Below, piece by piece: positions 11,279 through 22,425 of a stretch of DNA of 64,000 bases. Source of the stretch: Papaver somniferum (Eukaryota > Streptophyta > Magnoliopsida > Ranunculales > Papaveraceae); NCBI RefSeq assembly GCF_003573695.1, contig NC_039360.1:118444336-118508335 (forward strand). The letters are read 5' to 3'. The translations under genes were made by a program, and so were the position numbers. Below the pieces are notes generated by a model that was not told the DNA's origin, did no database searches, and saw only the letters and a program-made list of their open reading frames with translations. Each line of letters begins with the position of its first letter. Position 1 is the first letter of the stretch.

Positions 11279-13379
11279 AAATTGATTGAACAACGCACAA
11301 CCTATATTATTATTTCAATTATATAAACAAATATAATGCGGAATAGAAATAACACAGACACCAGAATTTTGTTAACGAGGAAACCGCAAATGCAGAAAAA
11401 CCCCGGGACCTAGTCCAGATTGAACATACAATGTATTAAGCCGCTACAGACACTAGCCTACTCCAAACTAACTTCGGTCTGGACTGTTGTTGAACCCCAA
11501 TCAAACTCACACTGATCCAAGGTACATTTATGCTCATACGCCTCTGATCTCAACAGGATACTGCGCACTTGATTTCCTTAGTTGATCTCACCCACAACCA
11601 AGAGTTGCTGCAACCCAAAATCGCAGACTTGATAATAAACAAATCTGTATCACACAGAAAATTCTATGATAATAGATAAATCCATCTTCCATGAATATAC
11701 CTACGAGTTTTGTTCCGTCTTTTGATAAATCAAGGTGAACATGAACCAATCAATAATACCGGATTTATATTCCCGAAGAACAACTTAGTATTATCAATCA
11801 CCTCACAATAATCTTAATCGACGCAGCGAAAAAAAGATATTGTAGAATCACAAACGATGAGACAAAGTTTGTTTGTGATTACTTCTCTATCTTGCCTATC
11901 GGAGATATAAAATCTCAAGCCAATTATTTCAAATGTACTCGTACGATAGAAGATGCAAGATCAGATCACACAACTACAAGAAAAGTAGTATCGGTCTGGC
12001 TTCACAATCCCAATGAAGTCTTTAAGTCATTAACCTGGTTTAGAAGAAGAAACCAAAGGTTAAAGGATAATCGACTCTAGTTTAGCACAACTAGTATCAC
12101 ACAGAATGTGTGGGGATTAGGTTTCCCAGTTGCTAGAGTTCTCCCTTATATACACCTTCAAATCATGGTTTGAAATCAATGTTAGCTTAGTAACAAAGCG
12201 TTCAATATTCACCGTTAGATGAAAACCTGATTAGATTCAAACTAATATTTCTCAACCGTTAGATCGAAAACTTAGCTTGTTACACGCAAATGAAATGTCC
12301 AATTTTGGGTTTATGAACCGTACCCAAACATTAACATTTGTTGGTTCAATAAGTCAACCAAATGGTTAGCCATATGATTACTCTCATATCAACCTTATTC
12401 TTCTTCACCATAACTAGTTCAAATGACTCAAATGAACTAGTTAGAGAGTTGTTCAATTGCAAGGAAATCTTATGTAACTACACAAGACACAATTGAAGAA
12501 AAATCGGTTTGGTTCACTCGAATCGGTTTATGAACTTTATAGCCACGGTTTGCAAAAGCATTCCTTCGTTTATTTAAACATTAGTTCAAGAAAAACCGAC
12601 TTTAGATATAACCTGCTCAAGTTCGCTGACTGGGTTCGCGGAGTTAAGCTCATGGTAGGAGTACACAAACTCCAGCAGAAAATCTCGGGCCGAGAAGTTC
12701 CGCAAGTTCGCGGACTGAGTTCGAGGACTTGGCTCACGCCACTTCCATTTCTCTTGATCAACAAAGTTCGCAAACTTTGGTTCAAGGAATAAGGACTTAT
12801 ACATATATGTGTTTCCACAATAATGCTTATATCCTACCAATAGTTATGTAATCTAAACTCTCATTTCAATCATTGAAACATTCTCAGAGGACTGATATAC
12901 CCGTTATTCACAGACCATTTTTCGTCAGAGCAATTTTCAAAGTGATTGAAACATAACATGACTTTCGTCACTAGGTAAAGATGAATTCGGCTAAAGAAAA
13001 ATCTTACCAACACATATTTCGAGAAATAAATAGGCGAGATAAACTCGGCTCGAAATAGAAAATGTGTATAATGAAAGTCTATATATCAAAACGACTTTTG
13101 CCTCAAGAGTAGGAGATATAGTAAATAGACTTTTGAGTGACAGATAAGTTCAAGTCTCCACATAACTTTTAGTCGATGAAGATCCACTAGTTCCTTGAGT
13201 AGTCCTTCGTCTTGTATGATGATTTCCATGGAGGAAAGAGCTCATCTACACTTTCTATCATAATCCGAGACCTTTAGCTATGTAGGCTAGAAATCAAGAC
13301 TTATAGTTTTGATCACTAACATTGACAAACATGCTTGAGATAGCAACGCATGTGAGTTCGACCGAGCAATGCTCTAACA
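11279..13379 (-). mobile_element. Minus-strand LTR1 (5' LTR of element B, 3'-deleted)
   Basis: Read on the minus strand it starts TGTTAGAGCATTGCTCGG at 13379 and follows LTR2 closely down to about 11279, where the deletion removes its last 275 bases or so. Unlike LTR2 and LTR3 it has no nested solo LTR after base 70, so it represents the undisturbed LTR of the array and marks the right edge of the whole insertion. The bases after it (ACCGT, 13380-13384) should be the outer target duplication; its partner is outside the window. Confidence 0.88.
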
Positions 13380-13483
13380 ACCGTTAATATTATAAATAAA
13401 AACATACTGCATTGGATTAAACAACCACATCATACATGAGAATAAAAGAAATACATTAGATTAAAACAACTGCTACATAGGCG

Positions 13484-13807
13484 TTAATTCTCGTCGGATG
13501 GTGGAATTCCTAGGACGATGTAGGGATCATATCTGTTGAGCACCCTAAGAATGTTGAAACAAGCTTGGAAGTCGAAAGGACCTCCGTCGTGAGATACTGC
13601 CCACATCGCTAGTGTTATGGGTTCCACTTCATGTACAGATTCAGCATTGAGTTTATTTTTGTGATTCTCCACTAGTACAGCGACGAATTCCGATACATTA
13701 CGACCAATTATACTAAAACAATGTGAAAATACATGACAATCATGCCCATTAATGTTCCTCGTTTCAGCGGCGAATATTTCATAAAATTTCTCCCAAAAAC
13801 ACATCAT
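13484..13807 (-). pseudogene. Trihelix/Myb-like (PIF/Harbinger ORF1-type) fragment
   Basis: A 107-codon minus-strand frame has the pattern FWEKFYEIF ... IIGRNVSEFVAVL ... FDFQACFNILR. This resembles the conserved part of plant trihelix/SANT-like proteins annotated as GST-T3-like or as the Myb-like ORF of PIF/Harbinger transposons (FW-x-I, VxxF, FxFxHCWxIL). Its N-terminal end is cut by the LTR at 13824, so it is a fragment. Family assignment is by pattern memory only and could be wrong; a decayed host gene is the alternative. Confidence 0.4.
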
Positions 13808-14447
13808 CGATCGGGATACATTCTGTTAGAGCACTGCTCGGTCGAACTCGCAAGCGTTGCTATCTCAAGCTTGTTTGTCAAGTTTAGTTGTAAAAACTAT
13901 AAGTCTTGATTTCTAGTCTACTTATAGTTATGTCTCGGATTATGATAGAATGTGTAGTTGAGTTTAGACTTCACGACGTTCATCAATTGAAGACGGAAAA
14001 CTACTAAGGGGAGCTTGTGGAACTTCATCCACAAAAGGTATGTGGAAACTTGAACTCATCTATCACTTATAAGTATATTCTATTCTATCTCCTATTGAGC
14101 CAAAGTCGTATAGCTATATAGACTTTATATTATACACATTTGATATTTCGAGTTGAGTTTAACTCGCTTATATCTTTCTCGAAAGCTTTTTGCTTGAACT
14201 ACGTTCATCATTATTCTTGACGAAAGTCAAAAGATGATCATGTGAAAATCACTTGGTAACATCTTACATGATTTGTGTGAGACAGTCATTTGACGTAGAC
14301 TCAGAATGCTTCGTATTGATCATTTGATCACTTGAAAATTGCTTATAAGCTAATAGTTTGTGTGAGACAGCTATTTTCGTCTTCTAAGAATGTTTCAATG
14401 ATTGAAACTGGAGTTTAGAACAATTAACTATTGTCTGGATATAGCAC

Positions 14448-14690
14448 GGTATGCATACCCGTATGCAAACTGTTGTAAGAATGATTCAGGTCAGGGAACC
14501 ATGTATGCATACCCGTATGCAAACGGTTTTAACTGTAAAAGTCCGAGAACTAAGTTTGCGTACCCGTTTGTAAAATTATTTACCTGAGTTCGGTCCGGAA
14601 CAACAGAATGCGCACCCGTTCGCGAACTGTCGGACATGACCAAAGTCCGGAACTTAAGTTTGCGTACCCGTTTGCAAACTTATGAGATTA
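14448..14690 (+). repeat. ATGCATACCCGTATGCAAAC motif array in LTR U3
   Basis: Five degenerate copies of TGCATACCCGTATGCAAAC occur at about 14451, 14503, 14555, 14609 and 14659, drifting towards TTTGCGTACCCGTTTGCAAA. Each is partly palindromic. The array is in the same U3 position as the AGTCCGCGAAC cluster of the other LTRs. Confidence 0.6.
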
Positions 14691-15158
14691 AGTTCTAAAA
14701 TCGGCTAAGTATGTTTACATACTCATGAACAAATACATTTATAAATTAAGGAATACAATCTTTGTAAACCGTGGCTAAAATGTTCATGAACTGATTCTTT
14801 TGAACCAATCTGATTTTGCTTCAATTGTGTCTTGTATACTTCTATGAGAATATAAACAACTCTATGAGTAACACAATTAGATTCATTTAATTATCGTTTG
14901 ATCTAGAAGTGTTAAGATGAACATGGTTAACACAAAAGTGTTCATATGGCTAACTTCGGTTAATTGTTATTGATCCAACTTAATACACACGTTTTAGGTA
15001 CGGTTACCCATATCTAAATGAAGGTATATTTCATTTGTGTGTAACAAGCTAAGACCATCTAACGGTGGAAAGATATTAGCTTGAATCTTGAATCAGGTTT
15101 CATCTAACGGTGAATATTGATTGGTTTGTTCCAAAGTTATCAAACCCTGATCTGAAGA

Positions 15159-15168
15159 CTATATAGGG
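15159..15168 (+). promoter_or_regulatory. TATA-like box of the 13824 LTR
   Basis: CTATATAGGG is followed by GAGAACTCTAGC, matching the conserved promoter region of the other LTRs of the family. Confidence 0.5.
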
Positions 15169-16302
15169 GAGAACTCTAGCAACTGGGAAACCTAATCCCC
15201 ACACCTCATGTGTGATACTAGTTGCGACTAGAGTCGATTCTCCTTTAACCGAGGTTTTTCCTAAAACCATTATAGGTTAACGATTTAAAGACTTCATTAG
15301 GATTCTGAAGCCAGACCCGACTATTTTCTTTGTAGTTGTGTGTTCTGATCTTACTTGTTCTATCGTATTGAGTACTATCTTGTCTAAGATTTGTTCGAGA
15401 TTTATCTCCGATAGGTAAGATATAAAAAGTAATCACGAAGCTCTTCGTCTCATTCTTTTTGATTCCACAATAACTTGTTTTACTACCATATAGTTAAGTT
15501 ATTGTGAGGTGATTGATATTTCTAGGCTGTTCTTCGGGAATATAAGACCGGATTATCAATTAGTTCCTGTTCACCTTGATATTTCAAAAGACGGAACAAA
15601 AAATATATAGGTATTTCTGTGGGGGACAGATTTATCTATCAGAATAGACTTTCTGTGGGAGACAGATTTGTTTATCAAGTCTTCGACTTTGGGTCGTAGC
15701 AACTCTTAGTTGTGGGTGAGATCAGCTAATGGAATCAAGTGCGTAGAGTCCTGCTGGGATTCAGAGGCGTAAGGAACGCGATTGTACCTTAATCAGTGTA
15801 ACATTGGTTAGGGCTCAACTACATTCCAGTCTGAAGTTAACTTGTAGTATGTTAGAGTCTGTAGCGTCTTAATACGGTGTGGTGTTCAAATCTGGACTAG
15901 GTCCCGGGGGTTTTCGGCATTTGCGGTTTCCTCGTTAACAAAACTTCTGGTGTCTGTGTTATTTCTTTTCCGCATTATATTTTCTATATAATCGAAATAT
16001 CACAGGTTGTGCATAGTTCAATCAATTGGTAAATCCAACCTTTGGTTGTTGACTGAAATTGATTGACACTTGAACATTGGTCTTTGGTACCGTTCAAGTT
16101 GTTTCTCATAATAATCAGGCTCGCGGATTTATATCTATTTGATTTGCTGATTACATTGAGAAACAGAGATATAATTCTTGGATGTATTTTCCTTGATTGA
16201 GTCTGACTGTCTAGTTGATTCTCTTGGAATTATATTGGAGTTAGTCCATACATATTGCCTAAACGAAATATTGGGTATGGTTGTTTGACCCCCGCTTTTT
16301 CA

Positions 16303-16316
16303 ATTGGTATCAGAGC
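16303..16316 (+). other. Primer binding site
   Basis: ATTGGTATCAGAGC follows the LTR terminus CA with one or two spacer bases. It is the initiator-Met tRNA type site of plant copia elements and is intact here. Confidence 0.88.
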
Positions 16317-16760
16317 ATGAAAACACGATAAACCTTATAAGTTTGTGTTTGTTTGATCTTAGAGACTTTCCCAATGGGAAATCACTTTGGGAAACTTGTT
16401 ATGTGCATCTGTAACTCATACAAAAATCCTCAAAGATTGTTCAAAGTTTATTCTTCTCAAGACCCCTGGTTTCTCAAGATAATCTCACATCATATGAGAC
16501 GTTAGAAATCCTAGATGATGGAAAAATATCTAAAGGAAAAATTAAAGATTCCCTTAAAAAGGTTCGTTGCAGAAAACGTGTGAATAAAAGCTCAAGGATA
16601 TAGTTTTCCGTCCAAACTATTTAGTTGCTGATTTTCATCAGATATTCTTGTGTTTCGTACTTATATTTCATTAGATTTCGTCATAATTCTGTCAAGTTGA
16701 TATCAATTTTCATCACCTTGGTCCTGCGTTTGATCTGATCATCCGTTTCGATCGTAAATC
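16317..16760 (+). mobile_element. Truncated internal region after the 13824 LTR
   Basis: About 440 bases follow the primer site. The first part resembles the leader of element A (a GTTTGTGTTTGT stretch), then short open segments (for example ILDDGKISKGKIKDSLKKV near 16510-16600) suggest the start of a gag-like gene. It gives way to another LTR fragment, so nearly all of the internal region is gone. Confidence 0.5.
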
Positions 16761-17420
16761 AGGAAATCAATTGCAGTCTTAATCTGTGGGAGGTATATTT
16801 GGTTTAAAATCTTCAATTGAGTTGAAGCAACTTTTAGTTGGTGGGACTCCATCTATGGGAATCAATTGCGCGGATTCATGTTGGGATTCAAGAGGCGTAA
16901 GGAGCGCGACTGTACCTGAATCAGTGGGAGACTGAGTTCGGGCTCAACTACATTCCAGCCCGAAGTTAATTGGTAGTAGGCTAGTGTATGTAGCGGATTA
17001 ATACAGTGTGGTGTTCAATCTGGACTAGGTCCGAGGGGTTTTCTGCATTTGCGGGTTTCTCGTTAAAAAAATTGCTGGTGTATATGTTATTTCTTTTTCC
17101 ACAGTATATTGTTTATCTTTATAATTGAAATATCACAGGTTGTGCTTTGATCAATCACAGTAGATAGGTCCGACCTAGTTTGTTGGATAAGACTTGATTG
17201 ATCCTTTGGATATTGGTCTTTGGTATCGTCCAAGAACTCTCTTTGTAGTTAGGTTCACAGATTCAGTTATGTAAACGTTCTAACAACAAGAGAGGGAGGG
17301 AGATATAACTCTAGACACTTTCCTTGATTGAGTTTTTACTCTCGGAGTTGTGTTGAGTATGTCCATACAGATTGCCTACGAAAAAGTTGGTGGTGTATGT
17401 TGGTACCCCCAGTTTTTTCA
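16760..17420 (+). mobile_element. Diverged 3' half of a related LTR
   Basis: This shares the R/U5-like blocks of the family (the GACTGTACCTGAATCAGTGG region, a CTGCATTTGCGG block, GGTTGTGC) and ends in CAGTTTTTTCA followed by a degraded primer site ATTGATATGTATC. Its 5' half is absent. It is clearly older or from another subfamily. Confidence 0.6.
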
Positions 17421-17469
17421 ATTGATATGTATCTTGTTCATGATCTATAGTTTAAAATACAACACTCAA

Positions 17470-17660
17470 TAAGAACAAGATTCGGATAACGAATATCTAT
17501 CAGGTAAAAGATATTATGACCGGGCTTCATGAATCCCTTAATGAAGTCTTTCAAAGTCGTAACCTAATACAATTTTACAGAGGGAACTTAGGTTTTGGAG
17601 GACGACATAGACGCAATTAGGACATATAAGTGCCACGATAGATTCTACTGTGCAAGTTCA
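17470..17660 (-). mobile_element. Degraded minus-strand LTR fragment
   Basis: The stretch with GGGCTTCATGAATCCCTTAA and AATGAAGTCTTTCAAAGTCG matches, with changes, the minus-strand LTR segment near 4967-5030 (GGCTTCACAATCCCAATGAA). No terminus is visible. Confidence 0.45.
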
Positions 17661-17940
17661 TGGTCACCATCTGCTACATGTAAGCTCTGATATTTATTAG
17701 GTGCGAGTCAGGGGTTGGGTGTGAGTCAAATCGCGAGTCAGATCTGTCTCAAAGAAAATGGTCTGACATCTGACCCATGCCAAGTCATGTGTCGAGTCAG
17801 ATTCAGACGCTAAGTCAGCAAAAAATAAAAACCCTGTCACATATTTTTGAGTTAGTTGAGTCGGATCCACATGAGTCAGGTGATTTCAGTCAGATCCAAC
17901 AATAAATGAACATGATATAAGAGAGAGTGAGGAGAGGGTC
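17661..17940. other. Unassigned stretch rich in GAGTCA
   Basis: No gene seen. Between about 17700 and 17905 the words GAGTCA, CGAGTCAG and AAGTCA recur many times in irregular spacing, which looks like decayed low-complexity DNA. Confidence 0.4.
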
Positions 17941-18118
17941 GAACACTTTTTTTTGAAATGAAAAAGGAACGTATTTAAGAACTTAAAATATTACAGAGTT
18001 TGAAGGAAATAAGGTTGAATGACCATCCATTCACTAGAAATGTGGTTCATTCTATAATACTTAACAACTTTTTCAGCCACGGTTAAGTATTGATAATTCT
18101 TATTCATATGCGAAATTC

Positions 18119-18391
18119 TCAGGAAACTGAAACTATTTGAAAGATGTAAACAATATCCAGTATTGTGCTACTAAACTCGCTACTCTGGTTGTTTTTATTC
18201 TTCAAATAGTTGACTGATAGAAGAGCATCACTAAAAATGAAAACTTCAGTTAAGCTCATACCGATCGCCCAGCTAGTTGCTTCAAAAATGATTAAGCTTT
18301 CAGCTTCCTCTGCACTTTGAGCTAGTCTTGTGATAGTTCTGAAAGCCTTGTAAGTCAGTTGTATTATCAGCCATGTATAGACCAATTGCAA
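18119..18391 (-). pseudogene. LINE RNase H-like (RVT_3) domain fragment
   Basis: The frame contains LAQSAEEAESLIIFEATSWA followed by IFSDALLSVNYL, the pattern of the plant LINE C-terminal RNase H domain (A-E-A...A...G ... SD...V...L). It fits conserved Glu and Asp positions, but about 90 residues remain and the N-terminal strand with its first Asp is not visible. RNase H would remove the RNA template during insertion. Confidence 0.65.
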
Positions 18392-18822
18392 TATCGTTGA
18401 TCTTTTATGTAAGAGGCATCACAAAAGATCTTAAAATAGTTAGACGAAACACCTTCGTGGTTTGGAATTGAACTTAGATTGTGGCTCTGTTGATATGTTT
18501 CTCCCCACTAGCAAGTTGTATTCAAGAAATTTGTTGGATAATTCAATGGCTAGCTTGGAAGTATTAAAGGGGTGCATGTTTTTCCATTAAAACATCTATC
18601 CCTCCAAATTGTCCCTACAGTGGTAAATACGGTGCAAAGAGTTTTTAGATCCCTACAATTATTCAACCACTTTTGAATCTACTCAAGAATAGAGATGTTA
18701 GCATAAGAATCTTGTAAAACTAGATTATTATTGGGTACTAAAGCCCATACGGATTTGAAAATGAATAATGCAAAAGAAGATGCTCAGTAGACTCCATAAT
18801 ATTACCATCATACAAACAACAA

Positions 18823-19137
18823 TTAAGATTTATATTGACAATGCAACAATGCAGTGTACATTTGGTTGGGAGAATGTTTTCGATATGTTTCCAAAGAAAC
18901 AACTAGAGTTTGGGTACATTGGGGTTCTCCATATAGCCTTATAGACACTGTTTTGTTGATCTGAGTTCCGGTGTGTACCTCTAATGTTACCAAAAAGGAC
19001 TTATAAGCAAAATTAGCCGTAAAGAAACCAAATTCGGTATGAGGCCGAAGTAACCTATCTTCACTAGAGATCATAATCCTACTACTTACAATATTTATAG
19101 CATTATCATGGGTAAAGAAAGCATTCACAAGTTGCAT
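18823..19137 (-). pseudogene. LINE zf-RVT region fragment
   Basis: NAFFTHDNAINIVSSRIMIS, then EDRLLRPHTEFGFFTANFAY, reads like the zf-RVT segment of plant LINEs (I...I.....D...W..T..G.F+.KSAY). Downstream the frame slips and the zinc cysteines are no longer readable. It lies between the linker and RNase H pieces as expected. Confidence 0.6.
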
Positions 19138-19334
19138 ATTCCAACTATTTGTGTCCTAATCTATAAATTCAGCTACACTGTAATTTGGATTAGCTAGGAT
19201 GAGAAATACAAATAGGCTCAAAGCATTATAAATCCAATGATCAGAAAAAACGTCAATAATACAACCATTCCTAACTTCCCTTGGCAGTCAAGAGCCTCTC
19301 GCATACTCTCGAGTCTCTAAAGAGTCTCTCCCTT

Positions 19335-19753
19335 TCAGTCGAGTGATGAAGTCTCATCCTTGTTATCTCTAATTACCTTTAGTCCATGACAAATGGACTT
19401 CCATATATACCCAAGATGAATCTTTATTATTAGGATGATGCAAGGATGAGTATGTTTGAAATACTTGCATTTAAGAATGTCAACGTTTAACTCATTCTGG
19501 GAGTGTATGATGTTCCATGAAGGTTTAGCTAAGAGAGACGAGTTAACATGTTTCAGATTTCGAAACCCAAGTCCTTCATGTTGTTCGTGGGAACAATTTT
19601 TGCCCCATAGTTTAAAATAAATACCATTAAATTTATTTTTTCCCACCAAAAGTTTCTTTGAGACTTTTCCATCTTATGAATCACTTCATCAGGGATCAAT
19701 AATGTATTCATATGATAGATTGGGACAGTTTTGAGGACATGTTGGAAAAACAT
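19335..19753 (-). pseudogene. LINE thumb/linker fragment
   Basis: Two overlapping minus-strand frames give HVLKTVPIYHMNTLLIPDEV, then KMEKSQRNFWW, then GLGFRNLKHVNSSLLAKPSW and a LKCKYF motif. This is the standard plant LINE sequence after the reverse transcriptase core (P.Y.M..FLIP...I...+R.FWWG ... GLG...L...N.ALL.K.W). A frameshift near 19560-19640 breaks it. Confidence 0.75.
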
Positions 19754-20099
19754 AGACCTACCATCTTGAGTAAGCTGATTGCCTTTTCATTTATCAACCT
19801 TTTTGTCAAAATGGTCAGCTAGGTGACCAAAAGCATCAATCTTTGACCTACCAATGAACAAGGGAATGCCAAGATATCTTTTATTGAGTTCGATTTTCCT
19901 AAATTAGGGAAACCTTATTAGTGAAATACAAATATCTGGATGAACAGTTTTACTAAACAAACAACCAGACTTATCAAAGTTAATAACTTGACCAGAACAA
20001 ACAGTAAAATCATTAATTAAAGCCAAACACTTCTCACTTTCAAAAATGACCCCCCGCCGCTAAACACCACTCAAAATGTATATATGATAATATTTTTTA

Positions 20100-20640
20100 A
20101 CGTTGGTGTCTGTTAAAAGATTTTTTAACTACCTTTTGACTTGTCCTACCAATAAGCTTAATCATAGTATTGGGCCAGGCCAACTTACCATCATCCTCTA
20201 TTATCTCCTTGGCATCCCACTCTTCGAGCCTGGAAAATTATGTTCAAGCTGTAATAGAGAGATGAACGTCTTTGGTGATCATGATTTGTTTTGTGCAAGT
20301 GACATTGGTACCGATTTGAAGCCTGCTGACATTCTCGTTTACAATTGGGAAAACGACAAATATATTTGTTTTGACGTCACTGGTGACTCACCTTTTACTG
20401 GTGGAGGCATTCGCTCCTTCCATCCAGGTCATGCCATTTCTAATGCAGTCACTCACAAGCATAACAAATACCTGGATAAATACAACACCCAAGGCTATGT
20501 ATTCGGTATTTAGCCTTCACTACCTATGGAGAGCTCGGAGAAGATATGGTGACCTTCTTGAAAAGACTAAAAAACTGCACCGCTTGTCACAACCTCAATG
20601 TTAAAATTATTGACAACTATTTGTTTCATAGAATAGGTCT
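20100..20640 (+). pseudogene. C-terminal fragment of an RT-associated plant transposon protein
   Basis: The frame reads GPGQLTIILYYLLGIPLF, CSSCNREMNVFGDHDLFC, then LKPADILVYNW, ICFDVTGDSPF and HPGHAISNAVTHKHNKY. I recognise this as the C-terminal region of a large plant family usually annotated as reverse-transcriptase-domain proteins. The CxxC...GDHxxxC part looks like a zinc site. The PAD...DVT order looks like a PD-(D/E)xK nuclease core; that fold is my inference. The open frame stops at 20513, but homologous-looking sequence goes on to about 20640 in another frame (a terminal QLVAR-like end). Some 35 residues seem missing between FCASDIGT and LKPAD. Confidence 0.6.
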
Positions 20641-20699
20641 TGTCATTCAGAAAGTTGTGGACCCAACTTGTTGCTAGGCTCCGTACCAACTCCTTGTAA

Positions 20700-22425
20700 T
20701 TCACTTGACATTTGGATTATTTTATAATATTTAATGTTACTAAAACTATATATACAATAAAAACTATTAATGGTTATTTCTGACAAGTGATGGTTGTGAT
20801 TGGGATTAGAAATGCATCTAATGTACAAAATTTGCTTTTCTTATCACTAATGTCTCATAATTTTTTTACAATTAATATTTTATTATGTCATAATAAATGT
20901 CATATTAAAAATTATAATAAATAAATTACTCTATTAAATAATTATATAAATATATTTAACTAATGCTTAGATTTGCTGACAATTATATAAGTGGTTTGGT
21001 GGTTGTGGTGGAGTTGGTGAGCAGTGTGGATGGAAAAAAATGTTACGGCATTACGGACAGTGGTGGCGGAAGCTGTTTCGGTAGCAAGAGTGGTGGTGGT
21101 AACTATTGGTGAACAACGGTGGATGGTGAAAAATAGAATACACTCATATCCTTCAACCATAATAACAGGTATTTGATTAGCCTTTTTATGTTTCTCCAAA
21201 TTGAGTTAGGTGCATTTTCTTAAATCACTATCACTTTTTTCCTTGCTCCTAGGTCGTGTTTTATTTACTTTTGTTATCTTTATATGACTTTGAATCTCAA
21301 TCAGAACAAACCACTAAAAAAGAAAATTATGGTTATTTCATCGAATATGGTATGATTTATTTTAGATGTTCCACCGGGATTTCGACAAGCACAATGGAGG
21401 CGATTGGCATTTTCTCAATTCTTCAATGGATTATGTTATTTTCACGAAGTTCACTTCCCCGAACATTATTTTCCATGGTTATCTATCTTATTTATTTTTA
21501 GTTAAACTTTGAAAAGTGAAAGCGTTTTTAAAAAAAATTAGTCTGATCGTTTTTGTTATTCTTTTTTAATCATAATCTCTTGCATTTGCAATTCTGATTA
21601 TTTTCTTCTTATTGTTTTTCCATCATCATTTTCAGATTACTCCAAATGAAGTTCTTTAACCCTGATGGAAATGAATATTGAGAATCATAAATCATATATC
21701 CTACACCAAATGAGCAGCTCATCTTAAGGTTAACCACCTACTATTTTGTTCTTTATATGAATTATAATGTGTTGTGTTTTTTGCAAATCATCCATTTCGT
21801 TTGTGCTCTGTCAATGTTCTCGCGTTCTTAAAGGCGTTCCACGTAGGGAAAGCAGCATCGAGCACAATAACGCTTTCAAATGCTTTATTCTTTTGTCCTA
21901 CCGATCGGATAAGGGACTCATCATCTTCGGAAACTATTTTGTTAATGCTACTTCGTTCGTTTCCTCCTCGTCATCAAACGTATAATGTTAATTTAAGTTA
22001 TTTCGTCCAAAAGATTTTACAAGAAAAAAAAAACTTCCAATATCCCTGTGTTTAGAAACATCTCTTTTTTCATTCGCCTCTATATAATTTAGATGCTTTA
22101 ATAATTCAGTTTTATACTCAACTGCTAAGTTACATGGCTTGGTCAAACAACCACCCTGATATAATCTATGGCTCATAATTTTTCTTTCTATTCAGTCTCA
22201 TTTCACCACACAAATCCCAAGCTAACGTTCTTAATCTTAGTCTCTATCCTATTACTACTTGTTATCGTTGAATGAGTTACGCTTTATATATTCACAAATT
22301 TTGATCACGCTGCTAAATATTTTATCTCAACTTTGTTATCATGCATTTTTAAAATATTATCATTAAGTGACAACAATATCGTGGTTTTAAAACAATACTA
22401 TTATAAATAGAATATATATTTTTTG
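20700..22425. other. AT-rich stretch without supported gene
   Basis: Very AT-rich at 20700-20960. Short open frames at 20960-21200, 21256-21501 and 21767-22055 have no motif I can defend. A small segment near 21375-21480 is more GC-balanced and might be a captured exon, but nothing supports that beyond composition. Confidence 0.4.

Larger units (their letters stand above)
13824..16302 (+). mobile_element. Complete plus-strand copia-like LTR (5' LTR)
   Basis: A 2479-bp LTR starts TGTTAGAGCACTGCTCGG and ends CCGCTTTTTCA, diverged from but clearly related to the LTRs at 3982-13379. It is followed directly by a primer binding site, so it is a 5' LTR rather than a solo LTR. TATA-like CTATATAGGG is at 15159-15168. 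The five bases before it are CATTC; I did not find the matching duplication downstream, so the 3' part of the element is missing or rearranged. Confidence 0.88.
17945..20050 (-). mobile_element. 5'-truncated LINE (plant L1-type), minus strand
   Basis: Minus-strand protein pieces in the right order for the C-terminal half of a plant LINE ORF2: the end of reverse transcriptase (a SGQVINFDKSG-like segment near 19980-20020), the thumb/linker region (19335-19753), the zf-RVT region (18823-19137) and an RNase H-like tail (18119-18391). A T run at about 17950 on the plus strand would be the poly(A) tail, placing the 3' end there. The endonuclease and most of the reverse transcriptase are missing, so the copy is 5'-truncated near 20050, the usual outcome of aborted LINE insertion. 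Frameshifts and stops show that it is old. Confidence 0.75.

Noticed and set aside
21767..22055. Frame with HPFRLCS resembling the PIF1-like helicase C-terminal of Helitrons
   Set aside because: Only a few residues agree and the diagnostic NKAQGQT-like stretch is absent.
22237..22260. TCTCTATCCTATTACTACTT as a Helitron 5' end
   Set aside because: It has the TC start but is preceded by G instead of the expected A, and no other support was found.
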